A stretch of DNA of 40,672 nt, taken from positions 1-40,672 of the forward strand of contig JAFUKJ010000105.1 in the NCBI GenBank assembly GCA_017467805.1, written 5' to 3'. Below the pieces are notes generated by a model that saw only the letters and a program-made list of their open reading frames with translations, ran no database searches and was not told the DNA's origin. Shown here in pieces: positions 8,763-15,686 of this stretch; within the stretch, counting starts at the first letter, position 1, and every line of letters begins with the position of its first letter. Source of the stretch: Lachnospiraceae bacterium. GTDB lineage: Bacteria > Bacillota > Clostridia > Lachnospirales > Lachnospiraceae. Both the position numbers and the translations under genes were made by a program.

Positions 8763-10033
8763 TGAAAAAAACACCATTTGTAACGAAGGAGCAGATTGAG
8801 GAAATCGTAAAGACTTATCCGACTCCATTTCATATCTATGATGAGAAGGGAATTAGAGAGAATGCACAGGCTATGAAGGAAGCATTTTCTTGGAATAAAG
8901 GCTTCAAGGAGTATTTTGCGGTAAAGGCAACTCCTAACCCATTTTTGATTAATATTCTTCGTGAGTATGGCTGTGGCTGTGACTGCTCATCTATGACAGA
9001 GCTTATGCTGAGCAATGCGATGGGCGTTAAGGGCGAGGATATCATGTTCTCTTCTAATGAGACACCTGCGGAGGAGTATGCATATGCTTATAAGCTTGGA
9101 GCTACGATTAACTTAGATGATATTACACATATTGAGTTTTTGGAGCAGACCATTGGTACATTACCTGAGACAATCAGCTGCCGTTTTAATCCAGGTGGAT
9201 TATTCAAGATTAGTACAGATATTATGGATAACCCTGGTGATGCGAAGTACGGCTTTACAACAGAGCAGTTATTCGAAGGCTTTAAGATTTTAAAGAGCAA
9301 GGGTGTTAAGAACTTCGGTATTCATGCGTTCCTTGCAAGTAATACAGTAACAAACGAGTACTATCCTACACTTGCAAAGACCTTATTTGAGGTTGCGGTG
9401 CAGTTAGAGAAGGAGACAGGTGCTGATATTAAGTTTATCAACCTTTCAGGCGGTATCGGTATTCCTTACAGACCTGATCAGGAGCCTAATGACATCAGAG
9501 AAATCGGTGCAAAGGTTCGTGAGGTATACGAAGAGGTACTTGTACCAGCAGGTATGGGCGATGTAGCAATCTATACAGAGCTCGGTCGTTTTATGATGGC
9601 GCCTTATGGTGCACTTGTTACTAAGGCAATTCATGAGAAGCACACACATAAGGAGTACATTGGTGTAGATGCTTGTGCAGTTAATCTTATGAGACCTGCT
9701 ATGTATGGTGCATATCATCATATTACAGTTCTTGGTAAGGAGGAGGCACCATTAGAGTGTACCTATGATGTAGTTGGTTCTCTTTGCGAGAATAACGATA
9801 AGTTTGCAATCGACAGACAGCTTCCAAGAATTGATAAGGGAGATTATCTTGTCATTCATGATACAGGCGCGCATGGCTTTGCAATGGGTTATAATTATAA
9901 TGGTAAGCTCAAGTCAGCAGAGCTTCTGTTAAAGGAAGATGGAAACGTGGAGTTAATCAGACGTGCAGAGACTCCAAAGGATTACTTTGCGACCTTTGAT
10001 TGCTTCGATATCTACAAGAAGATGGGATTTTAA
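8762..10033 (+). CDS. lysA: diaminopimelate decarboxylase
   Basis: 423 residues, fold type III PLP enzyme. PLP-Lys 55 is in YFAVKATPNP; the phosphate-binding Gly-rich turn is LSGGIGIPY; IYTELGRF and GSLCENNDKF hold active-site Glu and Cys residues. It decarboxylates meso-diaminopimelate to L-lysine. The form is closest to the DapDC branch with ECSSMTEL-like text (here DCSSMTELML). AGGAGGAGATAAATA upstream gives a strong site; the start overlaps the trmB stop by one base. A related decarboxylase acting on another diamino acid cannot be fully excluded, but the motifs favour LysA. Confidence 0.9.
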   Translation: MKKTPFVTKEQIEEIVKTYPTPFHIYDEKGIRENAQAMKEAFSWNKGFKEYFAVKATPNPFLINILREYGCGCDCSSMTELMLSNAMGVKGEDIMFSSNETPAEEYAYAYKLGATINLDDITHIEFLEQTIGTLPETISCRFNPGGLFKISTDIMDNPGDAKYGFTTEQLFEGFKILKSKGVKNFGIHAFLASNTVTNEYYPTLAKTLFEVAVQLEKETGADIKFINLSGGIGIPYRPDQEPNDIREIGAKVREVYEEVLVPAGMGDVAIYTELGRFMMAPYGALVTKAIHEKHTHKEYIGVDACAVNLMRPAMYGAYHHITVLGKEEAPLECTYDVVGSLCENNDKFAIDRQLPRIDKGDYLVIHDTGAHGFAMGYNYNGKLKSAELLLKEDGNVELIRRAETPKDYFATFDCFDIYKKMGF

Positions 10034-10039
10034 AGGATA

Positions 10040-11425
10040 ATGAACATAAGAAAACTGTTTGGAACAAAGGATTTTTATAAAAAGGTCATTTTTATAACGA
10101 TTCCGATTATATTACAGAATGGTATTACGAACTTTGTTAGCTTACTGGATAACATTATGGTTGGTCAGATGGGAACTGACCAGATGTCTGGTGTGGCGAT
10201 TGTGAATCAGCTGATATTCGTATTCAATCTGAGTATATTCGGGGGAATTTCAGGAGCGGGAATTTTTACAGCACAATATTACGGAAGTGGAAATAGGGAG
10301 GGTGTCAGAGACACCTTCCGTTTTAAGCTACTGATTTGTCTGGCGATAGCCGTTATTGGAATAGCAATTTTATTAGGCTTGAATACGCCGTTAATCAGTA
10401 TGTTCCTGCATGAGGGGAGTGAGACAGGAGATGCGGCGGCAACCTTGCAGTATGCGAAGGATTACTTGACGGTAATGTTGATTGGCTTATTCCCGTTTGC
10501 GATTAACAATGCTTATACGAGTACTTTGCGTGAAACGGGAGAAACAGTGCTTCCGATGAAAGCTGGTGTTGTAGCGGTATTTGTGAATCTGATTTTGAAT
10601 TACATATTAATTTTTGGTAACGTTGGAGCGCCGATGCTTGGCTGCGTGGGTGCAGCGATAGCAACCGTGATTTCCAGATTTGTAGAGACAGCGATTGTTA
10701 TTATCTGGACACATACTCATAGGGAGAAGCATCCATTTATCGAGGATGCCTTTAAGCAGTTTAGAATACCTAAGGCTTTAATGGGCGATATCATTAAGAA
10801 GGGTATGCCTCTCATGATGAATGAGATATTATGGTCCTGCGGTATGACAATGTTGACACAGTGCTACTCTACCAGAGGATTGGCGACAGTAGCCGCGCTG
10901 AACATTAGTAATACGATTAATAACCTGTTCAACGTTATCTATATTGCGCTTGGCTCTACGGTAGCGATTATGATTGGTCAGCTTTTAGGTGCAGGTAAGA
11001 TGAAGGAAGCCAAGGAGCAGGATGCACAGTTGATTACCTTCTCTGTATTAAGCTGCTTTGTAGTAGGTGCGGGATTGATTGCGTTGTCACCTGTATTTCC
11101 ACAGCTTTACAATACGACAGATGAAGTGAAGGCACTCGCACAGCAGTTTATCTGTATTGTAGCTATTTTCATGCCTGTAAATGCATTTATTCATGCATCG
11201 TATTTTACACTTCGCTCGGGCGGTAAGACGATTGTTACATTCTTCTTTGATAGCGTATTCGTATGCTGTATCAGCGTTCCGATTGCTTATATGCTTGCGA
11301 ACTTCACGGCGATTCCTGTTGTGACCTTATATGTATTAGTATTAAGTATTGATTTGATTAAATGTGTGATTGGATTCATCCTTGTGAAGAAGGGTGTTTG
11401 GTTGCAGAATATAGTGAAAGCGTAA
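10040..11425 (+). CDS. MATE-family multidrug/solute exporter
   Basis: 461 residues with about 12 membrane spans in two internally similar halves. The start MNIRKLFGTKDFYKKVIFITIPIILQNGI and the LDNIMVGQMG segment are the signature of MATE (MOP superfamily) cation-coupled exporters. The gene begins 6 bp after lysA; its ribosome binding site (AAAGGA) is very close to the ATG, so it probably depends on translation of lysA. It ends at a strong terminator. The substrate cannot be read from the sequence; amino acids or cationic drugs are possible. Confidence 0.93.
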   Translation: MNIRKLFGTKDFYKKVIFITIPIILQNGITNFVSLLDNIMVGQMGTDQMSGVAIVNQLIFVFNLSIFGGISGAGIFTAQYYGSGNREGVRDTFRFKLLICLAIAVIGIAILLGLNTPLISMFLHEGSETGDAAATLQYAKDYLTVMLIGLFPFAINNAYTSTLRETGETVLPMKAGVVAVFVNLILNYILIFGNVGAPMLGCVGAAIATVISRFVETAIVIIWTHTHREKHPFIEDAFKQFRIPKALMGDIIKKGMPLMMNEILWSCGMTMLTQCYSTRGLATVAALNISNTINNLFNVIYIALGSTVAIMIGQLLGAGKMKEAKEQDAQLITFSVLSCFVVGAGLIALSPVFPQLYNTTDEVKALAQQFICIVAIFMPVNAFIHASYFTLRSGGKTIVTFFFDSVFVCCISVPIAYMLANFTAIPVVTLYVLVLSIDLIKCVIGFILVKKGVWLQNIVKA

Positions 11426-11453
11426 AAGTGTTGCCCTCGGGCAACACTTTTTT
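11425..11453 (+). terminator. intrinsic terminator after the lysA-MATE operon
   Basis: Stem AAAGTGTTGCCC / GGGCAACACTTT (11425-11436 with 11439-11450), in practice a GTGTTGCC stem with a CTCG tetraloop, followed by a T run (11448-11453). Confidence 0.93.
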
Positions 11454-11580
11454 ATGTAATAGGAAATTCCTATTACATAAAAAAGTAGCTCCGCGAGGAT
11501 GCACACGCAAAAGTAAGGAAAATGTCGCATAAATACGACGCTTTTGCGGCGCGGAATGTGCTTTCAGCACATTCTTTCTT
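11448..11580. repeat. structured inverted-repeat element, three hairpins
   Basis: Three consecutive hairpins fill this stretch. First, a perfect palindrome with 18-nt arms (11448-11465 and 11467-11484) around one base. Second, a nested structure: TCCGCG (11490-11495) with CGCGGA (11550-11555), inside it CGCAAAAG (11506-11513) with CTTTTGCG (11541-11548), inside that GTCG (11524-11527) with CGAC (11536-11539). Third, GAATGTGC (11554-11561) with GCACATTC (11567-11574) and a T-rich tail. No supported ORF. It resembles a dispersed non-coding repeat (REP or MITE-like); whether it is transcribed is unknown. Confidence 0.7.
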
Positions 11581-11678
11581 GTGTAGGAAAATATTAAATA
11601 CAGTCTCTGTATGCTAAAGAATGAATAAACAAGTTCTAATTTGTGCATTCGATGAGAGGTGTTTTTTTGTTTTGCTTA

Positions 11679-11687
11679 TGATAAAAT
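11679..11687 (+). promoter_or_regulatory. possible extended -10 promoter reading into the hairpin array
   Basis: TGATAAAAT (TG at 11679-11680, TAAAAT at 11682-11687) matches an extended -10. A clear -35 is not seen. A start about 7 nt later would place the 5' end roughly 10 nt before the first unit of the array. Confidence 0.35.
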
Positions 11688-11703
11688 GTTAGAGTGATGA
11701 TAG

Positions 11704-12000
11704 AAATACGGAGAAAATGAGGTGTAAGGTTGACAATATCCGTATTTTGAGTTGGTGGTAAGAAGAAAATACGGAGAAAATGAGGTGTAAGGTCGAAAAT
11801 ATCCGTATTTTGAGTTGGTGGTAAGAAGAAAATACGGAGAAAATGAGGTATATACTTGAAAATATCCGTATTTTGAGTTTGTGGCGAGAAGAAAATACGG
11901 AGAAAATAAGGTATATGGTCAAAAATATCCGTATTTTGCATTGGCGGACAGAACAGAATACGGCGGAAAAGAGGCATATGGTCGAAAATATCCGTATTTT
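11704..12000. repeat. hairpin array 1: five 63-bp units
   Basis: Five tandem units at an exact 63-bp period. Each has a left arm AAAATACGGA, a 26-nt loop, a right arm TCCGTATTTT and a 17-nt spacer. Arm pairs: 11704-11712/11739-11747, 11766-11775/11802-11811, 11829-11838/11865-11874, 11892-11901/11928-11937, 11955-11964/11991-12000. The right arm is identical in all five; the left arm changes only in unit 5 (one G-U-compatible change, one mismatch), while loops and spacers vary. Units 1 and 2 are nearly identical and divergence rises toward unit 5. This pattern suggests the paired arms matter. No flanking cas gene or integrase; function unknown. Confidence 0.95.
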
Positions 12001-12029
12001 AGATTTGGGCGAGTAGGAAAGAGAGAGGC

Positions 12030-12051
12030 TTCTTGAACGATAGTTCAAGAA
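12030..12051. repeat. hairpin downstream of array 1
   Basis: Perfect 9-bp stem TTCTTGAAC / GTTCAAGAA (12030-12038 with 12043-12051), GATA loop. There is no T-tract on the plus strand, so it is not an obvious terminator; it could be an operator or RNA-end structure. A second weaker dyad (AGTTTAT / ATAAACT, 12085-12106) lies before the next gene. Confidence 0.6.
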
Positions 12052-12151
12052 AATGAAATTTTGGTAATAAGATAACTAGTCTTGAGTTTATAGAGTTCGA
12101 TAAACTTGAATAGGATGAAGAGATAAAGAAGAATTTGTAGAGGTAGAAAGT

Positions 12152-12607
12152 TTGGAAATAATTGATTATTTTGATAGTGATAAAAAAATATATTGGATAA
12201 CCCAGATTGAAAGTTGTGATTGGAATGCTGCTAAATTATTGTCTAAATTATTGCGAAATCCTATTGAGTTTCTAAATGTGCTAGGAGATAACGGTAAACT
12301 CTTTATCTTGAAATATAATGACAAATTGGTTTCATTTGCTACATTAACACAAAGAGAGTGCATAAGGGAGGACTCATTATATCCGTGGATAGGATTTGTT
12401 TTTACAAGACCTGAGTATCGAGGAAACAAATATAGTAAAAAAATTATTGAGCATGCTTGTAAAGTGGCAAAAGAGCAAGGATACGATAGGGTATATATAG
12501 CGACTGAGCACGCGGGGGAGTTATATAAAAAATATGGATTTTTGTATAAAGAAAATATGTTAGACGTGTTTGGGGTAGAAAATCAAGTTTTTTATAAAGA
12601 TATATAA
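12152..12607 (+). CDS. GNAT-family N-acetyltransferase
   Basis: 151 residues with the GNAT core: a substrate-side beta-alpha region (residues about 15-60), FATLTQRECIREDSLYPWIGFVFTRPEYRG with the acetyl-CoA-binding segment RPEYRGNKYSKKIIEHA, and the closing strand YIATEHAGELYKKYGF. It transfers an acetyl group from acetyl-CoA to an amine; the acceptor is unknown. It starts with TTG preceded by AGAGGTAGAAAG; no better start exists. It stands alone, downstream of the hairpin array and upstream of a bidirectional terminator, and is more AT-rich than its neighbours, which may indicate recent acquisition. Confidence 0.88.
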   Translation: MEIIDYFDSDKKIYWITQIESCDWNAAKLLSKLLRNPIEFLNVLGDNGKLFILKYNDKLVSFATLTQRECIREDSLYPWIGFVFTRPEYRGNKYSKKIIEHACKVAKEQGYDRVYIATEHAGELYKKYGFLYKENMLDVFGVENQVFYKDI

Positions 12608-12666
12608 GTGAAGGAAAACAAATTCCAAGTTATCGAGCACTTGAAACTTCAGTTTGGGAGATATAA

Positions 12667-12700
12667 GACAGAAGAGTTGCCTTAGGGCAACACTTCTGTC
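12667..12700. terminator. bidirectional terminator between GNAT gene and pnuC
   Basis: Arms GACAGAAG-A-GTTGCC and GGCAAC-A-CTTCTGTC (12667-12681 with 12686-12700), 14 pairs around one A/A mismatch and a 4-nt loop. It lies between two convergent genes, but T-tracts on either side are short. Confidence 0.72.
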
Positions 12701-12701
12701 A

Positions 12702-13385
12702 CTATTGTGCTTGCCTTTTTGACATCTTATTCCAACTATGAAATCCATAAATATCATTTGCAAGGAATGCAACAAAACAAACAGCAACAGAGATATATCT
12801 GGTGTCCTCTATACTTGCCAGTACCCAAAGAATAATTAGGATGATGTCGTTTGCAGCATAAGCGATAGAGAAATAAGGACTTCTTCGGAAAGTTAAGTAT
12901 ACTGCGACAAAGCTTGTAGTAACGGACAGGGTGCTTGGTAAAAGGTTAGAGGTATTGAGTGTGGCAAGTATAAAGTAGAATATAAGTGTAACTAATAGAG
13001 TAAGAATCCACATAAAGATTACTTCTTTCTTGCTGATATGATTTACCTGAACCTCAGCCCTGTTGCCGTTATAAGGGTGTCGAAGCCATGATATCAATGC
13101 AAAGATAGCCATAGGCATAGTCATGCCAAGGTAGGTTATCATTTCACCATAGTAAGCAAAGGAATAAGATATGATTCCATATAGCAGGCTGAAGATAACC
13201 ATGAGAAGCTGTCCTAAAGGATTACCCTTAGCATTAATGATGATAGAGGTCACGCCAAGTAAGGAAGCGGCTAGTGTCATGTAGTTTGCTCTGTCAAAAG
13301 TGATAAAGGATAGTAGTATAAGCAGGACGGAGCTGCTCCAAAGTGTGAGTTCGGTTTTGGTAAAGTAGTGTAGTATTGATTTCAT
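12702..13385 (-). CDS. pnuC: PnuC-family vitamin transporter (likely nicotinamide riboside)
   Basis: 227 residues with about seven hydrophobic spans and the PnuC layout: ASLLGVTSIIINAKGNPLGQ near the N-terminus, then SWLRHPYNG, and an aromatic-rich last third (YAANDIILIILWVLAS). PnuC proteins facilitate uptake of nicotinamide riboside for NAD synthesis; PnuT (thiamine) and PnuX (riboflavin) paralogues look alike, so the substrate is inferred. The frame is open farther upstream, but that extension lies within a leader terminator; ATG 13385 follows AAAGGACTCACACC, so I start there. It has its own promoter inside the end of the nitroreductase gene. Confidence 0.9.
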   Translation of the reverse strand: MKSILHYFTKTELTLWSSSVLLILLSFITFDRANYMTLAASLLGVTSIIINAKGNPLGQLLMVIFSLLYGIISYSFAYYGEMITYLGMTMPMAIFALISWLRHPYNGNRAEVQVNHISKKEVIFMWILTLLVTLIFYFILATLNTSNLLPSTLSVTTSFVAVYLTFRRSPYFSIAYAANDIILIILWVLASIEDTRYISVAVCFVAFLANDIYGFHSWNKMSKRQAQ

Positions 13386-13510
13386 GGTGTGAGTCCTTTC
13401 GGCGTGATACTTAAAAAGCATTCGCAAACATATCTTCTAAGACCTAACGATATGTTCACGAATGCTCTATGCATTCAACTACCCGGTGGCAGTACAATAT
13501 TTATTTTGAC
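13386..13510 (-). promoter_or_regulatory. pnuC leader: attenuator, candidate riboswitch
   Basis: Between the predicted start (near 13510) and the pnuC site, two mutually exclusive hairpins can form. GAATGC-ATAGA-GCATTC (RNA of 13476 to 13460) would block the left arm of the terminator. Upstream of that the RNA has a GC-rich element ACTGCC-ACC-GGGTAGT. A short 5' element competing with a terminator just ahead of a vitamin transporter gene is the layout of a transcriptional riboswitch. I do not recognise a known aptamer class here. Confidence 0.62.
13413..13465 (-). terminator. terminator in the pnuC leader
   Basis: 17-bp stem: 13418-13434 (GCATTCGCAAACATATC on the plus strand) with 13449-13465 (GATATGTTCACGAATGC), two G-U pairs in RNA, 14-nt loop, then U5 (13417-13413). 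It stops transcription before pnuC unless its arm at 13460-13465 is sequestered. Confidence 0.85.
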
Positions 13511-13516
13511 TTGAGT

Positions 13517-13545
13517 ATCTTAGCATGTGATTGCGGGAGTGTCAA
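13517..13545 (-). promoter_or_regulatory. promoter of pnuC
   Basis: On the minus strand, TTGACA (13545-13540), a 17-bp spacer and TAAGAT (13522-13517). The -35 is a perfect consensus and lies inside the last codons of the nitroreductase gene. Confidence 0.78.
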
Positions 13546-14305
13546 GGTTATAAGTGGCAACTAAATTCATCACAGTCTCATCGCCTTCAATAGAATCACT
13601 GTGCAGCGTTCTTTCATAGCTAATATTTTCATGCTGTAGGCAGAGTTCCAAGAACAGCAGAAAAATACCGATATCGATTCGATTAGAATAAGTAACTCTG
13701 TGTGCAGGCATCATGCCGCGTTTGCTAGGTTCCTTGTAGCGATAGACCTCCAGCTTATCTTCGGAGCTTATTACTTTCCAAGGCTGAGTATTACAGCTAC
13801 TTGGTGTAAAACGGACAATATTGTCGATAGCTTGGTAGGGAGTACCTTCCCAAATATCTGTCAAAGGCTTGCGTTTGCTTTTGAACATATCCTTGCGAAA
13901 TTTCTCAGAGGGAACTTTCTTAATAGCAATCATGATAACAAAATCTAAATCGTTATATTTTACATATTCCGTCTTACCAAAGCCAAACCAAAGTGTGCCG
14001 ATATTTTGTGAGGCAAGATACAAGTCTAATAGTCCCCCAAGATAGCCTATATTTTGTAAATAGTTATCAGCCTTTTCGCTGTATAGTAAGATGCAGTATT
14101 CCTGACCGCGATTGCAGGTGGTTTCCTCAGCAGGAACGATGCGAATGGCAGTCCTAATGTCAGGGAGGAGTGGTGTTAGCGATTGATAGGTTGCCTGGAT
14201 TGCATCTAATTCCTTTTGTGTAATCTGTTCATTGCCTGTATCTCTGAATAAGTGAAATGATTTACGCTTAAATATCATCTGATAGAATAATTCATTTTGA
14301 TTCAT
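13520..14305 (-). CDS. nitroreductase-family protein (TM1586-like)
   Basis: 261 residues. The FMN-binding nitroreductase core is visible: MIFKRKSFHLF at the start (the usual RRS/RKS box), the middle segment GGLLDLYLASQNIGTLWFGFG, and IVRFTPSSCNTQPWKV, the conserved PSSxNxQPW motif. The layout fits the TM1586 type with two nitroreductase-like halves. By family it reduces nitro or quinone compounds with NAD(P)H using FMN; the real substrate is unknown. The start follows AATAGGAGAAACAT. It precedes pnuC in the same direction, with the pnuC promoter inside its 3' end. Confidence 0.85.
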   Translation of the reverse strand: MNQNELFYQMIFKRKSFHLFRDTGNEQITQKELDAIQATYQSLTPLLPDIRTAIRIVPAEETTCNRGQEYCILLYSEKADNYLQNIGYLGGLLDLYLASQNIGTLWFGFGKTEYVKYNDLDFVIMIAIKKVPSEKFRKDMFKSKRKPLTDIWEGTPYQAIDNIVRFTPSSCNTQPWKVISSEDKLEVYRYKEPSKRGMMPAHRVTYSNRIDIGIFLLFLELCLQHENISYERTLHSDSIEGDETVMNLVATYNLDTPAITC

Positions 14306-14419
14306 ATGTTTCTCCTATTAAGTGTATTCGGAATATCTCGAGTATACTATCAATAAGGCTAAGTTAATTTAAAATATTATTCAAGAGTTTTTTGAAAAGA
14401 ATGAGTGTGATATCCCTTT

Positions 14420-14448
14420 TTGACAGAAATAATAATCAGTTGTAAAAT
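14420..14448 (+). promoter_or_regulatory. promoter of the CD3324-like gene
   Basis: TTGACA (14420-14425), 17-bp spacer, TAAAAT (14443-14448). The predicted transcript start near 14455 leaves a leader of about 128 nt. Confidence 0.78.
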
Positions 14449-14480
14449 AGAGCCAATAAGTAAAAAAGGGGGCTTTCCGT

Positions 14481-14507
14481 ATGAAACGATATGTTATGTT
14501 TGTATAG
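14481..14507 (+). CDS. candidate leader peptide MKRYVMFV
   Basis: An 8-codon ORF in the leader of the CD3324-like gene, preceded by AAAAAAGGGGGG about 7 nt before its ATG. Its stop (14505-14507) overlaps the left arm of the next hairpin. That layout is used by translation-sensing attenuators. The peptide is short and unproven. Confidence 0.4.
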   Translation: MKRYVMFV

Positions 14508-14549
14508 CACTGGCTATTGCAATAAAGAATAATTGTTATAGCCAATGCT
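14506..14549 (+). promoter_or_regulatory. leader hairpin before the CD3324-like gene
   Basis: Arms AGCACTGGCTAT (14506-14517) and ATAGCCAATGCT (14538-14549), 11 of 12 paired. No T-tract follows, so it is not a plain terminator; it sits 34 nt before the start codon and may control access to the AGGAGG site. Confidence 0.55.
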
Positions 14550-14582
14550 ATTCCTAAGAGAATATGAATTTAGGAGGCAAAC

Positions 14583-14855
14583 ATGGGCTATATAAAAGCA
14601 GAAGAAATTCTGCCGATTGAAGTGATAGAATTGATACAACAGTATGTGGATGGACAAAATATCTATATTCCAAGAAAGTCTGAGAATCGTTTGGAGTGGG
14701 GAACAGGAACCACGACCAGACAGGAGTTATATATCAGAAATCAGAAGATATATAATGAGTTTCAGGCGGGAGTGCAGATGCAGGAACTGGCGGGAAGGTA
14801 TTATTTGTCAGTAAAGAGCATACAGCGTATTATTAGAGAATTTTCTTTTCAATAA
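14583..14855 (+). CDS. CD3324-family small HTH protein (Mor-like)
   Basis: 90 residues starting MGYIKAEEILPIEVIELIQQYVDG, then YIPRKSENRLEWG and a C-terminal helix-turn-helix (LAGRYYLSVKSIQRIIRE). This is the CD3324-family pattern found singly throughout Clostridia, related to the Mor transcription activator family. It is probably a small DNA-binding regulator; targets are unknown. Strong TTTAGGAGGCAAAC site upstream. It is a single-gene unit with its own promoter, a structured leader and a terminator. Confidence 0.9.
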   Translation: MGYIKAEEILPIEVIELIQQYVDGQNIYIPRKSENRLEWGTGTTTRQELYIRNQKIYNEFQAGVQMQELAGRYYLSVKSIQRIIREFSFQ

Positions 14856-14871
14856 GTGATTCCAGAAACTA

Positions 14872-14908
14872 AAAGGCACTCTCACATAGCGGAAAGTGCC
14901 TTTGGGTT
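14872..14908 (+). terminator. terminator after the CD3324-like gene
   Basis: Stem AAAGGCACT / AGTGCCTTT (14872-14880 with 14895-14903) with a 14-nt loop, followed by GGGTTTTT. It also separates this gene from the convergent anti-sigma gene. Confidence 0.78.
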
Positions 14909-14942
14909 TTTATTCAGTATTTTAAATAGGGGGCAACAAGGT

Positions 14943-15686
14943 TTAGTTAGTGCTTTTAATCATTCTGATAACATATTCTTCGATTTCAGCAAGAGTTGTT
15001 ACATCTGCAATGCTTGGGTAAGCTGATTTTGCAAATACAACGCCATTATCAGTCTCAAGGAATGCATATCTGCTACCATCTGAAAAACCATAGTCCGCAA
15101 TATCCTTAAGTGCTAAAGTTGAATCATTTATCTGCCAAACTGAAGTTTCATCATATGTTATCGGCATGAAAATTCCTGTCATGCCTTCTCTCATAGCAGA
15201 TACAGTTTCAGTATCTTCCATCTTTAAGTCTTCATTAACAGGTCCGGGTAATAAAACAGAAACGGTTTTATTTATCTGAGCGCTGCCACGGTATACATTT
15301 TCAATCGTTATTTTTGCAATTGCTCTGTACTGTTCAATACCATTAAAGTCTAAAACAATATTGTCTATGCTAACAATAGTTCCCTTAAAAATTTCTGTAT
15401 CTTTTGCAAATAACTCTTCTTCAGAAAGTGCTACAAGTTTTCCGAAAGAGTAAAAATTAGGAATATCTTCCGTATATTTTACTGTAACTCCACTAGATGC
15501 ATCTGTTAACGATATCTTTTCTTGAGTCTTTATCATAGGTACCGCTACTAAGGTAAGTACAAGACAAGCTGCTATTGCTCCCCATTTAGTCCATGCGTTG
15601 TGTGTGTGTTTCTTTTGTGCTTTAGCATTTGCCACGTGCGTTTCATTAATGTTACCAATTACTTCATATAATTTTTCGTTTGTCAT
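14943..15686 (-). CDS. membrane protein, probable anti-sigma partner
   Basis: 247 residues. The N-terminal cytoplasmic part is short (MTNEKLYEVIGNINE...), followed by one membrane span (about residues 33-51, WGAIAACLVLTLVAVPMI) and an extracytoplasmic domain of about 190 residues with a beta-rich look (KGTIVSIDNIVLDF, AIAKITIENVYRG). It overlaps the upstream ECF sigma gene by 4 bp (ATGA), the usual arrangement for sigma and its membrane-bound anti-sigma factor. The N-terminal part lacks a recognisable zinc anti-sigma motif. The signal that releases the sigma factor is unknown. Confidence 0.75.
   Translation of the reverse strand: MTNEKLYEVIGNINETHVANAKAQKKHTHNAWTKWGAIAACLVLTLVAVPMIKTQEKISLTDASSGVTVKYTEDIPNFYSFGKLVALSEEELFAKDTEIFKGTIVSIDNIVLDFNGIEQYRAIAKITIENVYRGSAQINKTVSVLLPGPVNEDLKMEDTETVSAMREGMTGIFMPITYDETSVWQINDSTLALKDIADYGFSDGSRYAFLETDNGVVFAKSAYPSIADVTTLAEIEEYVIRMIKSTN

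Noticed and set aside
11621-11692. 23-codon ORF between the structured element and array 1
   Set aside because: Only weak AAAG upstream and no conserved feature.
11704-12000. CRISPR array
   Set aside because: Spacers are similar to each other rather than unique, repeats are inverted pairs with long loops, and no cas gene is near.
11704-12000. Integron attC cassettes
   Set aside because: No integron integrase, no cassette ORFs and no GTT core sites.
11636-12048. Minus-strand ORFs of 113 and 119 codons across array 1
   Set aside because: They exist only because the 63-bp period is a multiple of three and the repeats are AT-rich. No start site supports them, and the apparent protein is just the repeat read in two frames.
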